64,000 nucleotides of DNA from Hevea brasiliensis (lineage: Eukaryota > Streptophyta > Magnoliopsida > Malpighiales > Euphorbiaceae): assembly GCF_030052815.1 (NCBI RefSeq), contig NC_079510.1:35496167-35560166 (forward strand), written 5' to 3'. Position 1 is the first letter of the stretch. Every line of letters starts with the position of its first letter. The notes beneath the pieces are model-generated. The model had not been told where the DNA came from and did no database searches. It was given only the letters and a program-made list of their open reading frames with translations. Shown here one piece after another: positions 14,907-26,439 of the stretch. The position numbers were made by a program, and so were the translations under genes.

Positions 14907-16140
14907 TGTTGGACCTAGGTGTCTTAATCTATGTTTTGATGATAATAAACAATTAGTATGCTACGAATCTACCTTAGAAGCGTTTATGTTAAGATTGTAG
15001 GTACCAAGTTCAAAATTGAGAAACTGCTTCAAATCAATATTGAAAGAGTGCAAAAAATTGAAGCAAAGATTAAGAAGATACTACAATGTAAATTTTTCTT
15101 TTAATTTTGTGAATCTCAATTAGTTAGTTATGTTGGCTCAAGTCTAGGATTTTTTAAAAATTTCTTTGTGTCTCTATGTTTGCCTATTTCTTGACCAAGG
15201 GGGAGTATAATAAAATTTTCACTTTTGAGAAATGCAAAATTTATTTTTGAAAATGTTTTTATTGAAAAGTTTATTAAATTAGCTTTCTAACGGTTTAAAT
15301 AGATCGAAAATTTGAGTTCGAGTAAAAGAGTTATAAGTTTTTGAACTTCATGTGCTTTTCTATCTAGAGAGCACTTTGGCAGCCGAAGTTGGGAACTTTG
15401 GCAGCCGAAGTTGGGAACTTTGGCAGCCGAAGTTGGGAACTTTGGCAGTCGAAGTTGGGAACTTTTGAAAATTGATTTTTGGCACCCCAACTTTCGGCCA
15501 CCAAAGTAAGAGACTTTGATAGCCGAACCTAGGTTCCTGTAACTCGATAAAACAGGGTTTTGGGTGGTTGAATAGCTATATTTGCATTTAATGCATCCCC
15601 AACAGTTATTTTCTTGCTAAAACTATAAGTAGAGACTATTTATAACTGAACAAAAGTTACAACAACCATTTCTTTTGAGATTTTATTGTGTTCTAAAGAT
15701 TTTCACTCTTTCTCTCTCTCTCTAGAACTTGAGCTACCATAATTGATTCTTGAGAGCTTTGTTGTTTAAGCTATAATTTCTTAGTTCAGAGAGTTTGTTC
15801 AAAGTTGTTGTGAGCATTTATTGTAACTAGAGTGTGATAGAGTATTAAATTACTCTTGTGTGTAAAGGGATCTATAAAAGAGTAAGAGTTTACTCTTGTG
15901 ATATTTGTAAGGGGTTTATTCTTCACCCAAAGAAGAATTATAGTGGAGTTAAATTTCAAGGAGGGCCTTGAGGAGAGGACATAGGCTTGGGATTGCCGAA
16001 CCTCTATAAATTCCTAGTGTTCTTTCTTCTCTTCCTATTTCTTGTGCCTTTTCTCAAAAAAATTTCTCCTAGCCTTCAAATTTTTAATTAACACCCAATT
16101 CATCCCCCCCCCCCCCTCTCTCGGGTTGCTACAAGGGACA
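14907..16140 (+). repeat. 5' LTR of the SIRE-type element
   Basis: Begins TGTTGGACCTAGGTG and ends GCTACAAGGGACA, followed six bases later by the primer-binding site. It is alignable with 23426-24428 through most of its length, including the long shared U3-like start and the shared TTAATTAACACCC-containing end. It is about 230 bp longer than the 3' LTR owing to the segment around the 22-bp tandem repeats. Confidence 0.88.
15374..15461 (+). repeat. 22-bp tandem repeat x4 in the 5' LTR
   Basis: Four copies of a 22-bp unit with core TTTGGCAGCCGAAGTTGGG; the fourth has GTCGAAG instead of GCCGAAG. It is absent from the 3' LTR. Related GCAGCCGAA / GGCTGCCGAA words recur at about 21500-21780 upstream of the 3' LTR. 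Confidence 0.92.
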
Positions 16141-16145
16141 ATAAG

Positions 16146-16157
16146 TGGTTTCAGAGC
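16146..16157 (+). other. Primer-binding site, initiator tRNA-Met type
   Basis: TGGTTTCAGAGC, one mismatch from the copia consensus TGGTATCAGAGC complementary to initiator methionine tRNA. It lies five bases after the 5' LTR. Confidence 0.85.
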
Positions 16158-16321
16158 TAGTATTCATTTAACAAAGATTTAATCTTCTTAAAGCAAAGAT
16201 CAATAGTAACCCTTAATGCACAAAAAGGTCAATTGATGGTAAAACCTCCCTTCTTTTATAGTAATGACTTCTTATATTAGAAAAATAGGATGTATTATTT
16301 TCTTAAATCAGAAGCGTTGAT

Positions 16322-17757
16322 TTGTGGGATGTTGCAGAGAATGGGCCATTCACCCCAACTAAAATAATAGATAGTGAGCATGTAGCTAAGCTAAAGGGTG
16401 AATGGAGTGAGCAAGAGAAAAAAAGAGTAACTCTAAATGATAAACCTATTCATATTTTATTTTGTGTACTAAGTAAAAGTGAATATAATAAAGTGTGTAT
16501 GAAGTTTACCGCAAAGGAAATTTGGGGTACTTTAGTGGTTACTCATAAGGGTACTAGTCAAGTAAAGGAGAATAAGATGGATTCCCTAATCTATCAATAA
16601 AAGTTATTCAAAATGAAATTGGATGAGACCATAAGTCAAATGTATGATAGATTTATGGAGATCATAGGAGGAATCAAATCCCTTGGGAAGACATTCACAA
16701 ATGAGGAGCTAATAAAGAAGATTATAAGAAGTCTTCCTAAGGAATGGCTACCTAAAGTAACCTCACTCAAGGATTCCAAAGACTTGAGCAAGGTGCTACT
16801 TGATGAGCTTTTGGGAAATCTCATTAACTATGAGATGACCTTTAAAAGAGAGCAAGTGAAGGAACTTAACAAGGCCAAGAAGAACATTGCCTTCAAAGTA
16901 TCTTTCGAAAACTCAAGTGATGAATATGAAAAGTTTGATGAGGAAGAGTTAGCTCTAGTGATAAGGAGAATAGGAAAGATGCTCTTTCAAAACAAGAAGT
17001 TCATTCCAAAGAGGAACTTCAAGAAGGATAAGGGTGAAAGTAGTAAGAGGGATCCTCCCATATGCTTTGAATGCAACAAGCCAGGTCACATTAGAATGGA
17101 TTGTCCCAAATTAAAGAATCCTTTCAAGAAGTTCAAAAAGAAAACATTAAAAGCAACATGGGATGAATCAAGTGACTCCGATGATGAGTAGATTGGTGAT
17201 AAAGTTGCCCAAATGTACTTCATGGCAATAGAGGAAAGCTCCAATGAGGTAACTTTAAGTGATAATATTGTTGAATTTTCCTATAATGAACTTGTCAATT
17301 CTCTTAAAGTCATGAATGATGAACTTGAATTGAGTCATAAGACAAACAAACTTTTGAAAAAGGAACTAGTTAGTTTGAGGAAGACAAACAAAACTTTGAA
17401 AAAGAAACTAGTTAGTTTGAGGAAGGAGAATGAACTGAAAAAGGAACTAGTTAGTTTGAGGAAGGAGAATGAGACCTAAATAAGGATGATAAACCTTTAG
17501 GTAATGATATGCCAAAATCCTTAGATGAGCTCTCATTAGAAAATGAGAAGTTAAGAAATGAAATTATTGAATTAAAAACTTCTCTTTCCAAATTTGCTAA
17601 AGGAAATGACACACTTGATGCAATTTTGGACTCTCAAAGGTCTCCTAGCATCAAGTATGGACTTGGCTATGGAAAATCTACCCAAGCAACTCCTTCTGAG
17701 ACCATTTTTTTAAAGCATCTAGTTCTAGTAAGCCTAGTCTCCAAGAACCTAGTCTAA
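16322..17757 (+). pseudogene. SIRE-type gag, broken
   Basis: Three adjacent open segments (16322-16600, 16613-17191, 17213-17757) continue one gag-like protein across stops. The middle segment carries the retrotransposon gag domain and ends with a CCHC zinc knuckle, CFECNKPGHIRMDC, for binding the element RNA. The third is rich in Lys/Glu/Leu with a repeated KKELVSLRK motif, predicted coiled coil. The stops between segments make it a pseudogene. Confidence 0.82.
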
Positions 17758-18037
17758 AGCTGTCCAATACTAAAGGACAAGAGCCCAAGATATTCAGTAG
17801 AAATGAACCTAGAAAAATTTCATATCATAAATATGTCCCTAGACAAAATGTAAATAGCACATATATATCTAAGAGAGTTGCATCTAGGCCAAACCCCCAC
17901 CAGAGACATGCTACTAAGGCTCACAACTATCATCACACTCACCATACGTCATGTTCACATACACATAATGGACACAAAAGAATGGTCACGTGAGACCATA
18001 TGTACACTTTTTTGCTTATAAACCAAGAATTAAAAGG

Positions 18038-21000
18038 TTTAATGGTCATTGTCACTATTGTGGCAAGTTTGGTCACACTAACTATAGGTGTGCCAATAGG
18101 AAAGTTCATATTGGATATGGTAAAACATTTGATTTTAATGATGAAACTACTACCCTCAAGGACCCAAGTATATTTGGGTACCTAAAGCAAATTGAATTAT
18201 CTTGTGTAAGTATGCTTGAAATCCTCAAAGCTTGAAAGTAAGTGGTATTTGGATAATGGATGTTCAAGACACATGACCGAAAGTGCCAATCTCTTCCTTT
18301 CACTTAAAAAGAAGGATGGAGGTGGGCAAGTGACTTTTGGTGACAATGGTAGAGGTAAAATTGTGGGGATAGGTAAGATTGATAAGGAAAACTCCCCTAT
18401 TCTTAACAAAATACTTTTGGTTGATGGTTTAAAATATAATTTGCTTAGTATTAGTCAATTATGTAATAAGGGTTGTAAGTTATTTTTGAGTCTAAATCTT
18501 ACTTTGTGTCTAAGATGTGTGATAACAAAATGTTGTTTGTTGGTGAAAGAGTTGAAAATATCTATGTTATTGATTTGCATACTTTGTCTAACAAAGATGT
18601 GAAGTGTTTTGTTTTTATTAGTGATGACTCTTAGACTAGGGATAAAAGGCTTGCATATGCTAGCATGGAGCTTCTTGCAAACTTGAACAAGGATGAGCTA
18701 GTTGATGGGCCTCTAAAGATCAAGTTTCAAAAGGATAAGGTGTGTGATGCATGCTAAATGGGTAAGCAAGTCAAGAATCTTTTAAATCTATTCATAAGGT
18801 ATTTACTTCTAGACCCCTTCAATTATTGCATATGGATTTATTTGGCCCTACTAGAGTAGCTAGCTTAGATGGTGCATATTATGCTTTTATGATTGTTGAT
18901 GACTACTCTAGATATTTGGGTTGCATTCCTTGCTCATAAAGATGAATGTTTTGATATTTTTGAAAGATTTTCAAAAAAGGTAAAAAATGAAAAAGGTTTT
19001 CAGATTTTTTTCTCTTAGCAGTGATCATGGTAGAGAATTTGAAAATAAAAGATTTGAAAAATTTTGTGATTCTCTAGGGATTTCTCATAATTTTTCTTCT
19101 CCTAGGACTCCTCAATAAAATGGTGTCATTGAAAGAAAAAATAAAACTCTTTTAGATATAAAGAGGACTACATTAAATGAATATAACTAGCCTACTTATT
19201 TATGGGCGGAAGCCATTAATACGGCTTGTTATGTTTCAAATATAGTTTTGATTAGACCTATTTTAAAGAAAATCCCTTATGAGCTATGGAATGGTAAGAA
19301 ACCTAAAGTAGGTTATTTTAGAGTTTTTGTTTATAAATGCTTCATTTTGAATACCAAGGATAATTTAGATAAATTTGGCGCCAAAAATGATGAAAGTATC
19401 TTCTTAGGGTATTCTCCATCTAGTAAAGCATATAGAGTCTTCAATAAAAGAACCTTAGTTATTGAGGAGTCAATGCGTGTTGTATTTAATGAAGCTAACC
19501 CCTTTGGTCCTAGAAAGGATATTTCTTGTGATGATGATGTTATAGGTAATCTTGATGAGTTGACCCTTGGAGATCCTCAATCTAGTGAAAATCAAGATTA
19601 ACTTAAGGAAGATCCCTTGAACGATTTGGGAGATGATGAAGTTGTGCTTCAAGAGCAACAAGGTCAACTAGTTCCATATCAAGGAGTTCAACAAGATCTG
19701 CCCAAATATTAGACCTTCAAGAAGGACCATACTAAGGATTAAATCATTGGTGATACATCAAAAGGGGTAACAACTAGATCCTCTCTTAGAAATATTTGTA
19801 ATAATCTTGCATTCATATCTCAAATAGAACCTAAGAGCATAAATGAGGCCATTAATGATGAAGGTTGGGTACTTACTATGTAACAGTAACTCAATCAATT
19901 TGAAAGGTATAAGGTTTGGACCTTAGAAATAAGTTAGAAATAAGTTAGATGATGATAGAAACATAACTAGGAATAAGGCTAGGTTAGTAGCCAAAGGCCA
20001 TAACCAAAAGGAGAGTATTGACTATGATAAAACCTTTACCCCCGTAACTAGATTAGAAGCCATTAGAATTTTGCTTGCATATGCATCATACATAAATTTT
20101 AAACTTTTTCAAATGGATGTGAAAAGTGCTTTTTTAAATGGTTTTATTGATGAGGGGATATATGTTGAGCAACCTCTCAGTTTTGAAAATCATGAGTTTC
20201 CAAATTATGTTTGTAAATTAACTAAAGCCTTGTATGGTTTGAAACAAACTCCTAGAGCTTGGTATGAAAGGCTTAGTAACTTTCTTTTGCAAAAATTGTT
20301 TTTCAAAAGGACAAGTTGATATAACACTTTTTATTAAAAATCATGAAAATGACATCCTTGTAATGCAAATATATATTGATAATATTATATTTGGTGCTAC
20401 TAATGAGTGTTTGTGTGAAGAGTTTGCTAACACCATGAAGAATGAGTTTGAGATGAGCATGATGGGTGAACTCAACTTCTTCCTTAGGCTTCAAAACAAG
20501 CAAGCAAACGATGGTATCTTCATCAACCAAGCCAAATACACCAAAGAATTGATCAAGATGTTTGGGATAGAAAGTAGCAAGCCAAGTAGAACTCAAATGA
20601 GCATAAACACCAAACTTGATAAGAATAAAAAAGGAAAATCGATTGATGAAAAGCTCTATAGAGGCTTGATTGGTAGTCTCTTATACCTCATGGCTAGTAG
20701 ACCAAACATTATGCTTTTCATATGTTTATGTGCACATTTTCAATCATGTCCTAAAAAGTCTTATTTGAATGCTGTTAAACGCATTCTTAAATACTTGAAT
20801 GATACATTGTATTTAGGTTTATGGTATCCTAGATACGCATCTTTTGATTTGTGCTCCTACTTGGATGCCGACTTTGCGGGAAGCATCCTCGATAGGAAGA
20901 GTACTTTAGGTACTTATCAACTCCTAGGACATTCTTTAGTTTCTTAGTTTAGTAAGAAATAGAACTCGATTTCACTTTCTACTGCCGAAGCCAAATATAT

Positions 21001-21320
21001 GGTTGTGGGTCTTTATTGTAGCCAAATTCTTTGGATCAAGCAACAATAAAGAGACTTCAAAGTGTCTCTTAATCAAATTCCTATTAAATGTGATAACACA
21101 AGTGCAATCAATTTGACTAAGAACCCCATATAACATTCTAGAACCAAGCATACAGACATTAGACACATTTTATACGTGATCATGTGTTAAATAGTGATTT
21201 TTTTCTTGAATTTGTTGATACAAATTATCAATTAATTGATATCTTTACAAAAATTTTGTGTGAAGATAGGTTCAATTTTATTAAGAGAGAATTAGGTATG
21301 CTTGATAATTTTGATGCTTA
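18038..21320 (+). pseudogene. SIRE-type pol (protease, integrase, RT, RNase H), broken
   Basis: A second zinc knuckle (CHYCGKFGHTNYRC, about 18050) is followed by the protease motif WYLDNGC at 18243 (usual DSG is DNG here) and the pre-integrase word NLLSISQLC near 18440. Integrase follows (HMDLFGP at about 18830, HGREFEN at about 19025, NGVIERKNKTLLD at about 19120). RT spans about 19960-20430 with QMDVKSAFLNG and LYGLKQTPRAWYE; its catalytic box reads YIDNIIFG, so one aspartate of the YxDD pair is Asn. RNase H follows (about 20850-21180, STAEAKYM). At least a dozen stops and frame changes interrupt it. It is inactive, and no repaired product is implied. Confidence 0.87.
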
Positions 21321-21818
21321 AATTTGTGAGTTTGTATATGTGTATGCCTTTTGAAATTTTTTGTTCAATGGTTGTATTTTTGTTGTTTTAAGGTTTGTCT
21401 CAGTGTTTGTAAAATTTTTATGTGTAAGGAGTTTCAATTGCTCAAAAAGAAAAAGTTTTTGAAGTCATTTTGGCCTTGAAAATGTTTCTTTAAAATTTCA
21501 GGCATAGATAGTTTAGTAGCCGAAGATACCTATTCCAACAACCAAAGTATTTCTATAATTGTTCATATTCGGGTAGAACCAAAAGTGGCAGTTGAAAGTC
21601 TCTATTTTGGCTGCCGAACCTTCAAAAACTCATTTTTTTTTTTAAATGGGCAGTAAGTAAATCGGCAGCTAAAATTCCAAGCTTCAGTAATCGAACCTTC
21701 TTTCTTTAGTTTTTTAAAAAATGGGCTATATAGCTTGCGGCAATCGAAACATAGTGTTCCAGTAGCCAAAGTTGGGTTTTTAAAATCCCCTGAAACCTTG
21801 TTTCTTCTATATTTTAAC

Positions 21819-21867
<49 letters not shown>

Positions 21868-23425
21868 GCTTTTCTCCCTCTTTCAAAATCTCCCTCACTC
21901 TCCTCTCTAAATCCCTAATTTTCTTGCCAAAACACTTCAAAACCCTCTTTCATTCTCTTTTTCTTTAACAAAAGCTTGGATTTCTCATTTTTTAACTTTA
22001 GGTTTCTACATTTTTTATTTTCCCAAACCTAGGTATTTTTTCCCAACTTTCTCATTCTTTCTTAGAATTTCTTATTTGTTTACTGTTTTTATGCTCATTT
22101 TTTGCATTTTATCTCGTTAATTGCTAGTATTTTCTAGCTTGGGCTTTGGATTATTAGTTTGGCTATTTCTTCCCATTTTTGCTTTTGGGTAAGTTTGTTA
22201 AAACTTTGTTCAATAGACTTACTGCTCTTTTCAAATTATTGAGAATAGTTGTATTACTAGTTGTTTAAGTGATAAATGCATTTGGCTTATCCTAGTTTTA
22301 TTACCTATTTGGGAAATATAATGCTATTGATTGTCAATGCTATCTATAGCTTGAAGTTACTGTATAAAGAACTTATGTTTCAAGGCTTTTGTGCTCATTG
22401 TTTGATTATGCCTTTGGGATAATGAACTATACAAATATGGATGCATATTGCCACTACCTACGGGTTTTTTTTTAGCATGAATTACATCATTTTCTAGGCT
22501 AACTTTGGTCTTAAAATGGTATTTTATTTTTCACTGACTTCTTTGTTTTGGCTTACTTAAAACAAACTAGCTTAATAGCATACTATCTTTCTAATGTTTT
22601 TGCTGCCTCACACTTTTTTTTTGGTTTGAAGTTTCCTCTAATCAGACTGGTGCAACCACCGCCCCTGTCAAACCCAGTGGCATAGTTGACTAGGGTGAGT
22701 CCTCACGGACTTCACATGATATCTGTGATTCCCTGGCTCGTCTAAAGCTCCACACCATTTAGATGGAGGATCGATTATAGAGGATGGAGGGCTGTTAACT
22801 TCATTATCACCAGCATATGGAGGAGCAGATGGCCCAAATTTTCTCCCTTCTTTAGCAGATGGCCTCTGGCACTCCTCCACTAGACACAACTTCTCCACCT
22901 CCTCCAGACATTTGATTTTGTTTTTTGTAATACTTTTGATCACCTTTTTTGTAAGTATTCCCCTTTGGTGGGTACTCTAGTGATTCCAAAATGGGGAGAT
23001 ATGTAGATAGTAAATGTATAGTTCTAGGCTTTACACACATAGACATACTTTTTAGTTGGGATACACATGGTATAATGCCTTTTAGTTGGGATATATATTC
23101 TTAGCTGGATATATATTTTTAGCCATATTTGTTTCTTTGATGATGTTTTTTGGTATATTTATTATATATATTTTGATCTATTGGATTGTTATTGATCTAA
23201 AAATACTTTTACATCATCATTTATCTGGGACTCATGACATTATAATATTGCATTCATTGAGTTAAAATCTCTCTTATGTGCTCTCTAAATTCTAGTTATT
23301 GAGGCATAAATTATTTTTGAAAGGGAGAGTACATTAAGGAGGAAAATTTTTGAAAAATACATACTTCACTTATGCTTAATTTCCTGTATCCACTAATTAT
23401 TTGTCATTATCAAAAATGGGAAGAT
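21321..23425 (+). other. Post-pol region of the SIRE-type element
   Basis: Lies between RNase H and the 3' LTR, where SIRE elements often carry an env-like or coiled-coil ORF. Only a fragment resembling the usual Gln/Met-rich tail is seen (QHMEEQMAQIFSLL then stop, about 22810-22850, followed by a proline-rich stretch). It also holds a CT microsatellite and several GCAGCCGAA-like words. A short purine run, AAAATGGGAAGA, just before the 3' LTR is a candidate polypurine tract. Confidence 0.55.
21821..21865. repeat. (CT)n microsatellite
   Basis: Uninterrupted CT run of about 22 units inside the post-pol region. The SLSLSL and ERERER ORFs across it are artefacts. Confidence 0.95.
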
Positions 23426-24428
23426 TATTAGACTTAGGGGTCTCAATCTATGTTTTGATGATAATAAACAATTAGTGTGCTATGAATCTACCTTGAAAGT
23501 GTTTGTGCTAAGATTGTAGGTCTCAAGTTCAAAATTGAGAAACTGCTTCAAATCAAGGTTGAAAGAGAGCAAGAAATTGAAGAAAAGATCAAGGAGACAC
23601 TACAATATAAATTTTTCTTTTAATCTTGTGAATCTTAATTAGTTAGTTATGTTGCCTCAAGTCTAGGATTTTTCAAAAATTTTTTGGTGTCTCTATTTTT
23701 GTCTATTTCCTGACCAAGGGGGAGTAAAATAAAATTTTCACTTTTGAGAAATGCAAAATTTCTTTTTTGAAAATTTTTTTTATTGAAAAGTTTATCAAAT
23801 TAGTTTTCTAACAGTTTCGACAGTCAAACATGGGTTTCTCCAACTAGATAAAATTGGATTTTGGGTGGTTAAACGGCTATATTTACATTTAATGCACTCT
23901 CAACGGTCATTTTCTTGCCAAAACTATAACTAGAGACCATTTATGAATGGAGGGAAGTTACAACAACTATTTCTTTTGAGAATTTATTGTGTTCTAAAGA
24001 TTTTTACTTTTTCCTCTCTCTAGAACTTGAGCTACCATAAGTAATTCTTGAGAGCTTTGTTGTTTAAGTTGTAATTTCTTAGTTCAGAGAGTTTGTTCAA
24101 AGTTGTTATGAGCATTTATTGTAACTAATGTGTGATAGAGCATTAAATTGCTCTTGTGCATAAAGGGATTTATAAAAGAGCAAGGGTTTGCTCTTATAAT
24201 ATTTGTAAGAGTTTATTCTTCACCCAAAGAAGAATTATAGTGGAGTTAACTCTTAAAGAGTGCCTTAAGGAGAGTACATAGGTTTGAGATAGCCGAACCT
24301 CTATAAATTTCTTGTATTCCTTCTTCTCTTCCTATTTCTTGTGCCTTTTCTTAAAAAAATTTCCCATAGCCTTCAAATTTTTAATTAACACCCAATTTAC
24401 CTCTCATTTTGGGTTGCTACAAGAGACA
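23426..24428 (+). repeat. 3' LTR of the SIRE-type element
   Basis: Begins TATTAGACTTAGGGG, so the expected TG is TA, and ends GCTACAAGAGACA. It is collinear with the 5' LTR apart from about 230 bp missing around the position of the 22-bp tandem repeats, plus many substitutions, which indicates an old insertion. Confidence 0.86.
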
Positions 24429-24593
24429 ATAGTTAATGATCATTACGTCACTTTAAGTATAATTAATTACATTGCATAATTGTCATTCTATCATGTTAAT
24501 TTTTTTTTATATTACCAAACAACGTAATCAAAAAATAAAATATGCAATGTAATCGCGATTACATTACAAATTTAATTACGCTATACCAAACAT

Positions 24594-25495
24594 GGCCAAA
24601 ATGTTTTAACTTACTCAAGTAATGAATTTAGTCCAAAATGTAAAGTGCAAATTACAGATCTCAATTTTTTACCTGACTTGACAACTCAATAAGTAATCCA
24701 TTTAAATTCTAAATTATTTTAATTCATATTATTCATAAAATTAAAGTTAATTTAATGACTCAATTTAAAATTGATCTATATTTAAATTTGACATAATTAA
24801 TGTTCATTTTAATTTGAAAATTAAATAATTAAGTTAATTTTTCAAAAAATCAACGTTTTGAATCAAAATGGTGCGTAGGCCGTAAATTAACTTTTAGGTT
24901 CCAATTGTTCCATAAGAAAATATTTTTCATATTTTTTAGTTTTTGGATACTTAAAAAAATAAATTAATAAAAAATATTTTTTTAATCAAAAGAAAAATTA
25001 ATCCATTTTTAAGAAAAATGACGTTCACTTTTAAAAAAAGAAGTCATTTTATAAATTTTAATAATCTTATTAAAATGTGAATATATATATATATATATAT
25101 CATTAATTTAATATTACAATCAAACAATAAAAAATATAAAAAATATTTTCTTAAAAAATAATTTCCATTAAAAGTATTTTTTATATAAATTATTTTTTAC
25201 AAAACAAACAGAACCTAAATCCAATATGTTTCAACTCAAATTTATCTAAAAAAGAATTATATACAAAACAACCCGAACCCACTAATTTGACCCACCCATT
25301 GCCACCTTTATTGTAAATGCAAGGAACCAAATACAACATAGAAATTTGACAATAAATGGTATTATTGTGAAGCAATAATATGCTACAATAAATTTATGAT
25401 TTAACAATATTTTGTAATATCATTTTATACATGGTGCTAAAGTTTAACAATATTTTTTAATATTATTTTATACATAGTGTTAAAGCAATAAATAA
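24594..25495. other. AT-rich spacer between two LTR retrotransposons
   Basis: No gene recognised. A short TA run lies at 25081-25100. Words such as AACAATATTTTTTAATATTATTTTATACAT are locally duplicated near 25405-25475. Confidence 0.5.
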
Positions 25496-26034
25496 TGATG
25501 CTATCGGAGGGACTTTGGTCCTGGTGCCATGGAGTCTTGCAATATAGAAAAAAAGTGAGGTGGATGGCTTACTGGTAGGCTACTCTGACACTCAAGTCAG
25601 AGATCTTGATTTTAGAGAGTATTCAAAAAGTATTTAGTTGAAAAAAATTGCAAAGTGAGTATGCGTACCTGTTTCTAGTTACTGGGTTTATGTTTATAGG
25701 CTTTTTAGAGAAATAGCCATTGCTTCATTTGTGGGTTTCATCTTGGCTAAATCTTCAGGATTATCTCCGTGAAATCTACTCTTTGCTTGATTGCTGGCGT
25801 GATTATTACTCAGTCCACGAGATCCAGGCTTCTGCTTGATTTTTGGTATGTTTGCTGCTTGTCGGGCGAACGAAGGTCTTGCTCGATTCATCTTTTGTTT
25901 GGCTTATTTAACCTCTTAACCATCTAAACATCATCCAAATTTTTTACTGTAACGTTGGATAAGTTTGAGTATTTGATTGCCATGCTAAACATAAGTCTGA
26001 TAATTTGACTTGGATTTTTAGGTGGGTAGTATCA
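25496..26034 (-). repeat. 3' LTR of the Tat-type element
   Basis: On the plus strand it runs from TGATGCTATCGGAGG to GGTAGTATCA. It has the same length as, and is highly similar to, 37888-38426. Its outer 5 bp is AATAA. Confidence 0.92.
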
Positions 26035-26268
26035 TTACTCCCCACCCCTCCCCCCCCCAACCCCTGTTCTTTGCGAATATTTATGTTCATGTCTGTTTGT
26101 TTGTTCGGTTAGGATACGACACAACTAATTGTGTGGTCCCTTTAGCTGTCACGGTTATCTTTGTGGATAGCTTTCGTCAGATATAAAGTCTCTCTCGAAA
26201 AGATAAAATGCTTTGATGGTGTAATGATGATGGTTTTTGAAATTTAAAAAGACACTTAATGCTCTTTC

Positions 26269-26276
26269 TATAAAAG
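26269..26276 (+). promoter_or_regulatory. Candidate TATA box of the antisense ORF
   Basis: TATAAAAG on the plus strand, 164 bases before the ATG at 26440. It is just inside the Tat element next to its 3' LTR and oriented toward the antisense ORF. Sequence match only. Confidence 0.4.
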
Positions 26277-26439
26277 CGAACCTCTTTTCACATTATTTCA
26301 TTTTCCTGTTCCTTTATTTTCTTTGTTCATAGATCTCTTGTTGTTTTCTTTCTTCCGATTCCTTGTAGTGTCTCCAGCGAGGTCTTTTCTGACTTCATCC
26401 TTTTCTTTTCTAAAGGTAATTAACTTTTTTTTTTTAAAT

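Larger units (their letters stand above)
14907..24428 (+). mobile_element. Ty1/copia LTR retrotransposon, SIRE/Maximus type, degraded
   Basis: Two direct repeats (LTRs) bound a 9.5-kb unit containing PBS, gag with zinc knuckles, protease, integrase, reverse transcriptase and RNase H in copia order, then about 2.1 kb before the 3' LTR. The protein words (WYLDNGCSRHMT, NLLSISQLC, MSMMGELNFF, YRGLIGSLLYL), LTRs of 1 kb or more and a long post-pol region are typical of the SIRE/Maximus lineage. Many stops and frameshifts interrupt gag and pol, so it cannot move by itself. The left flank (ATATG) and right flank (ATAGT) do not form a clean target duplication. Confidence 0.9.
14365..24593. mobile_element. 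Older TIR transposon split by the SIRE-type retrotransposon
   Basis: ATGTTTGGTAAAGC at 14365-14378 is matched in inverse by GCTATACCAAACAT at 24580-24593 (13 of 14 positions). Further inside, TGGTTAC and GTAATC words also recur in inverse orientation on the two sides. The two halves lie immediately outside the copia LTRs, so the retrotransposon seems to have inserted into a pre-existing small inverted-repeat element. The left half contains the GTGGTGATGG array. Superfamily not determined. Confidence 0.55.

Noticed and set aside
15287..15490. Minus-strand ORF with FGCQSSQLRLPK-type repeats
   Set aside because: Translation of the 22-bp LTR tandem repeat on the wrong strand.
21602..21968. ORFs with ERERER and SLSLSL runs
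   Set aside because: Translation of the (CT)n microsatellite.
14902..24433. Target duplication for the SIRE-type element
   Set aside because: Flanks ATATG and ATAGT agree at only three positions; not called as a duplication.
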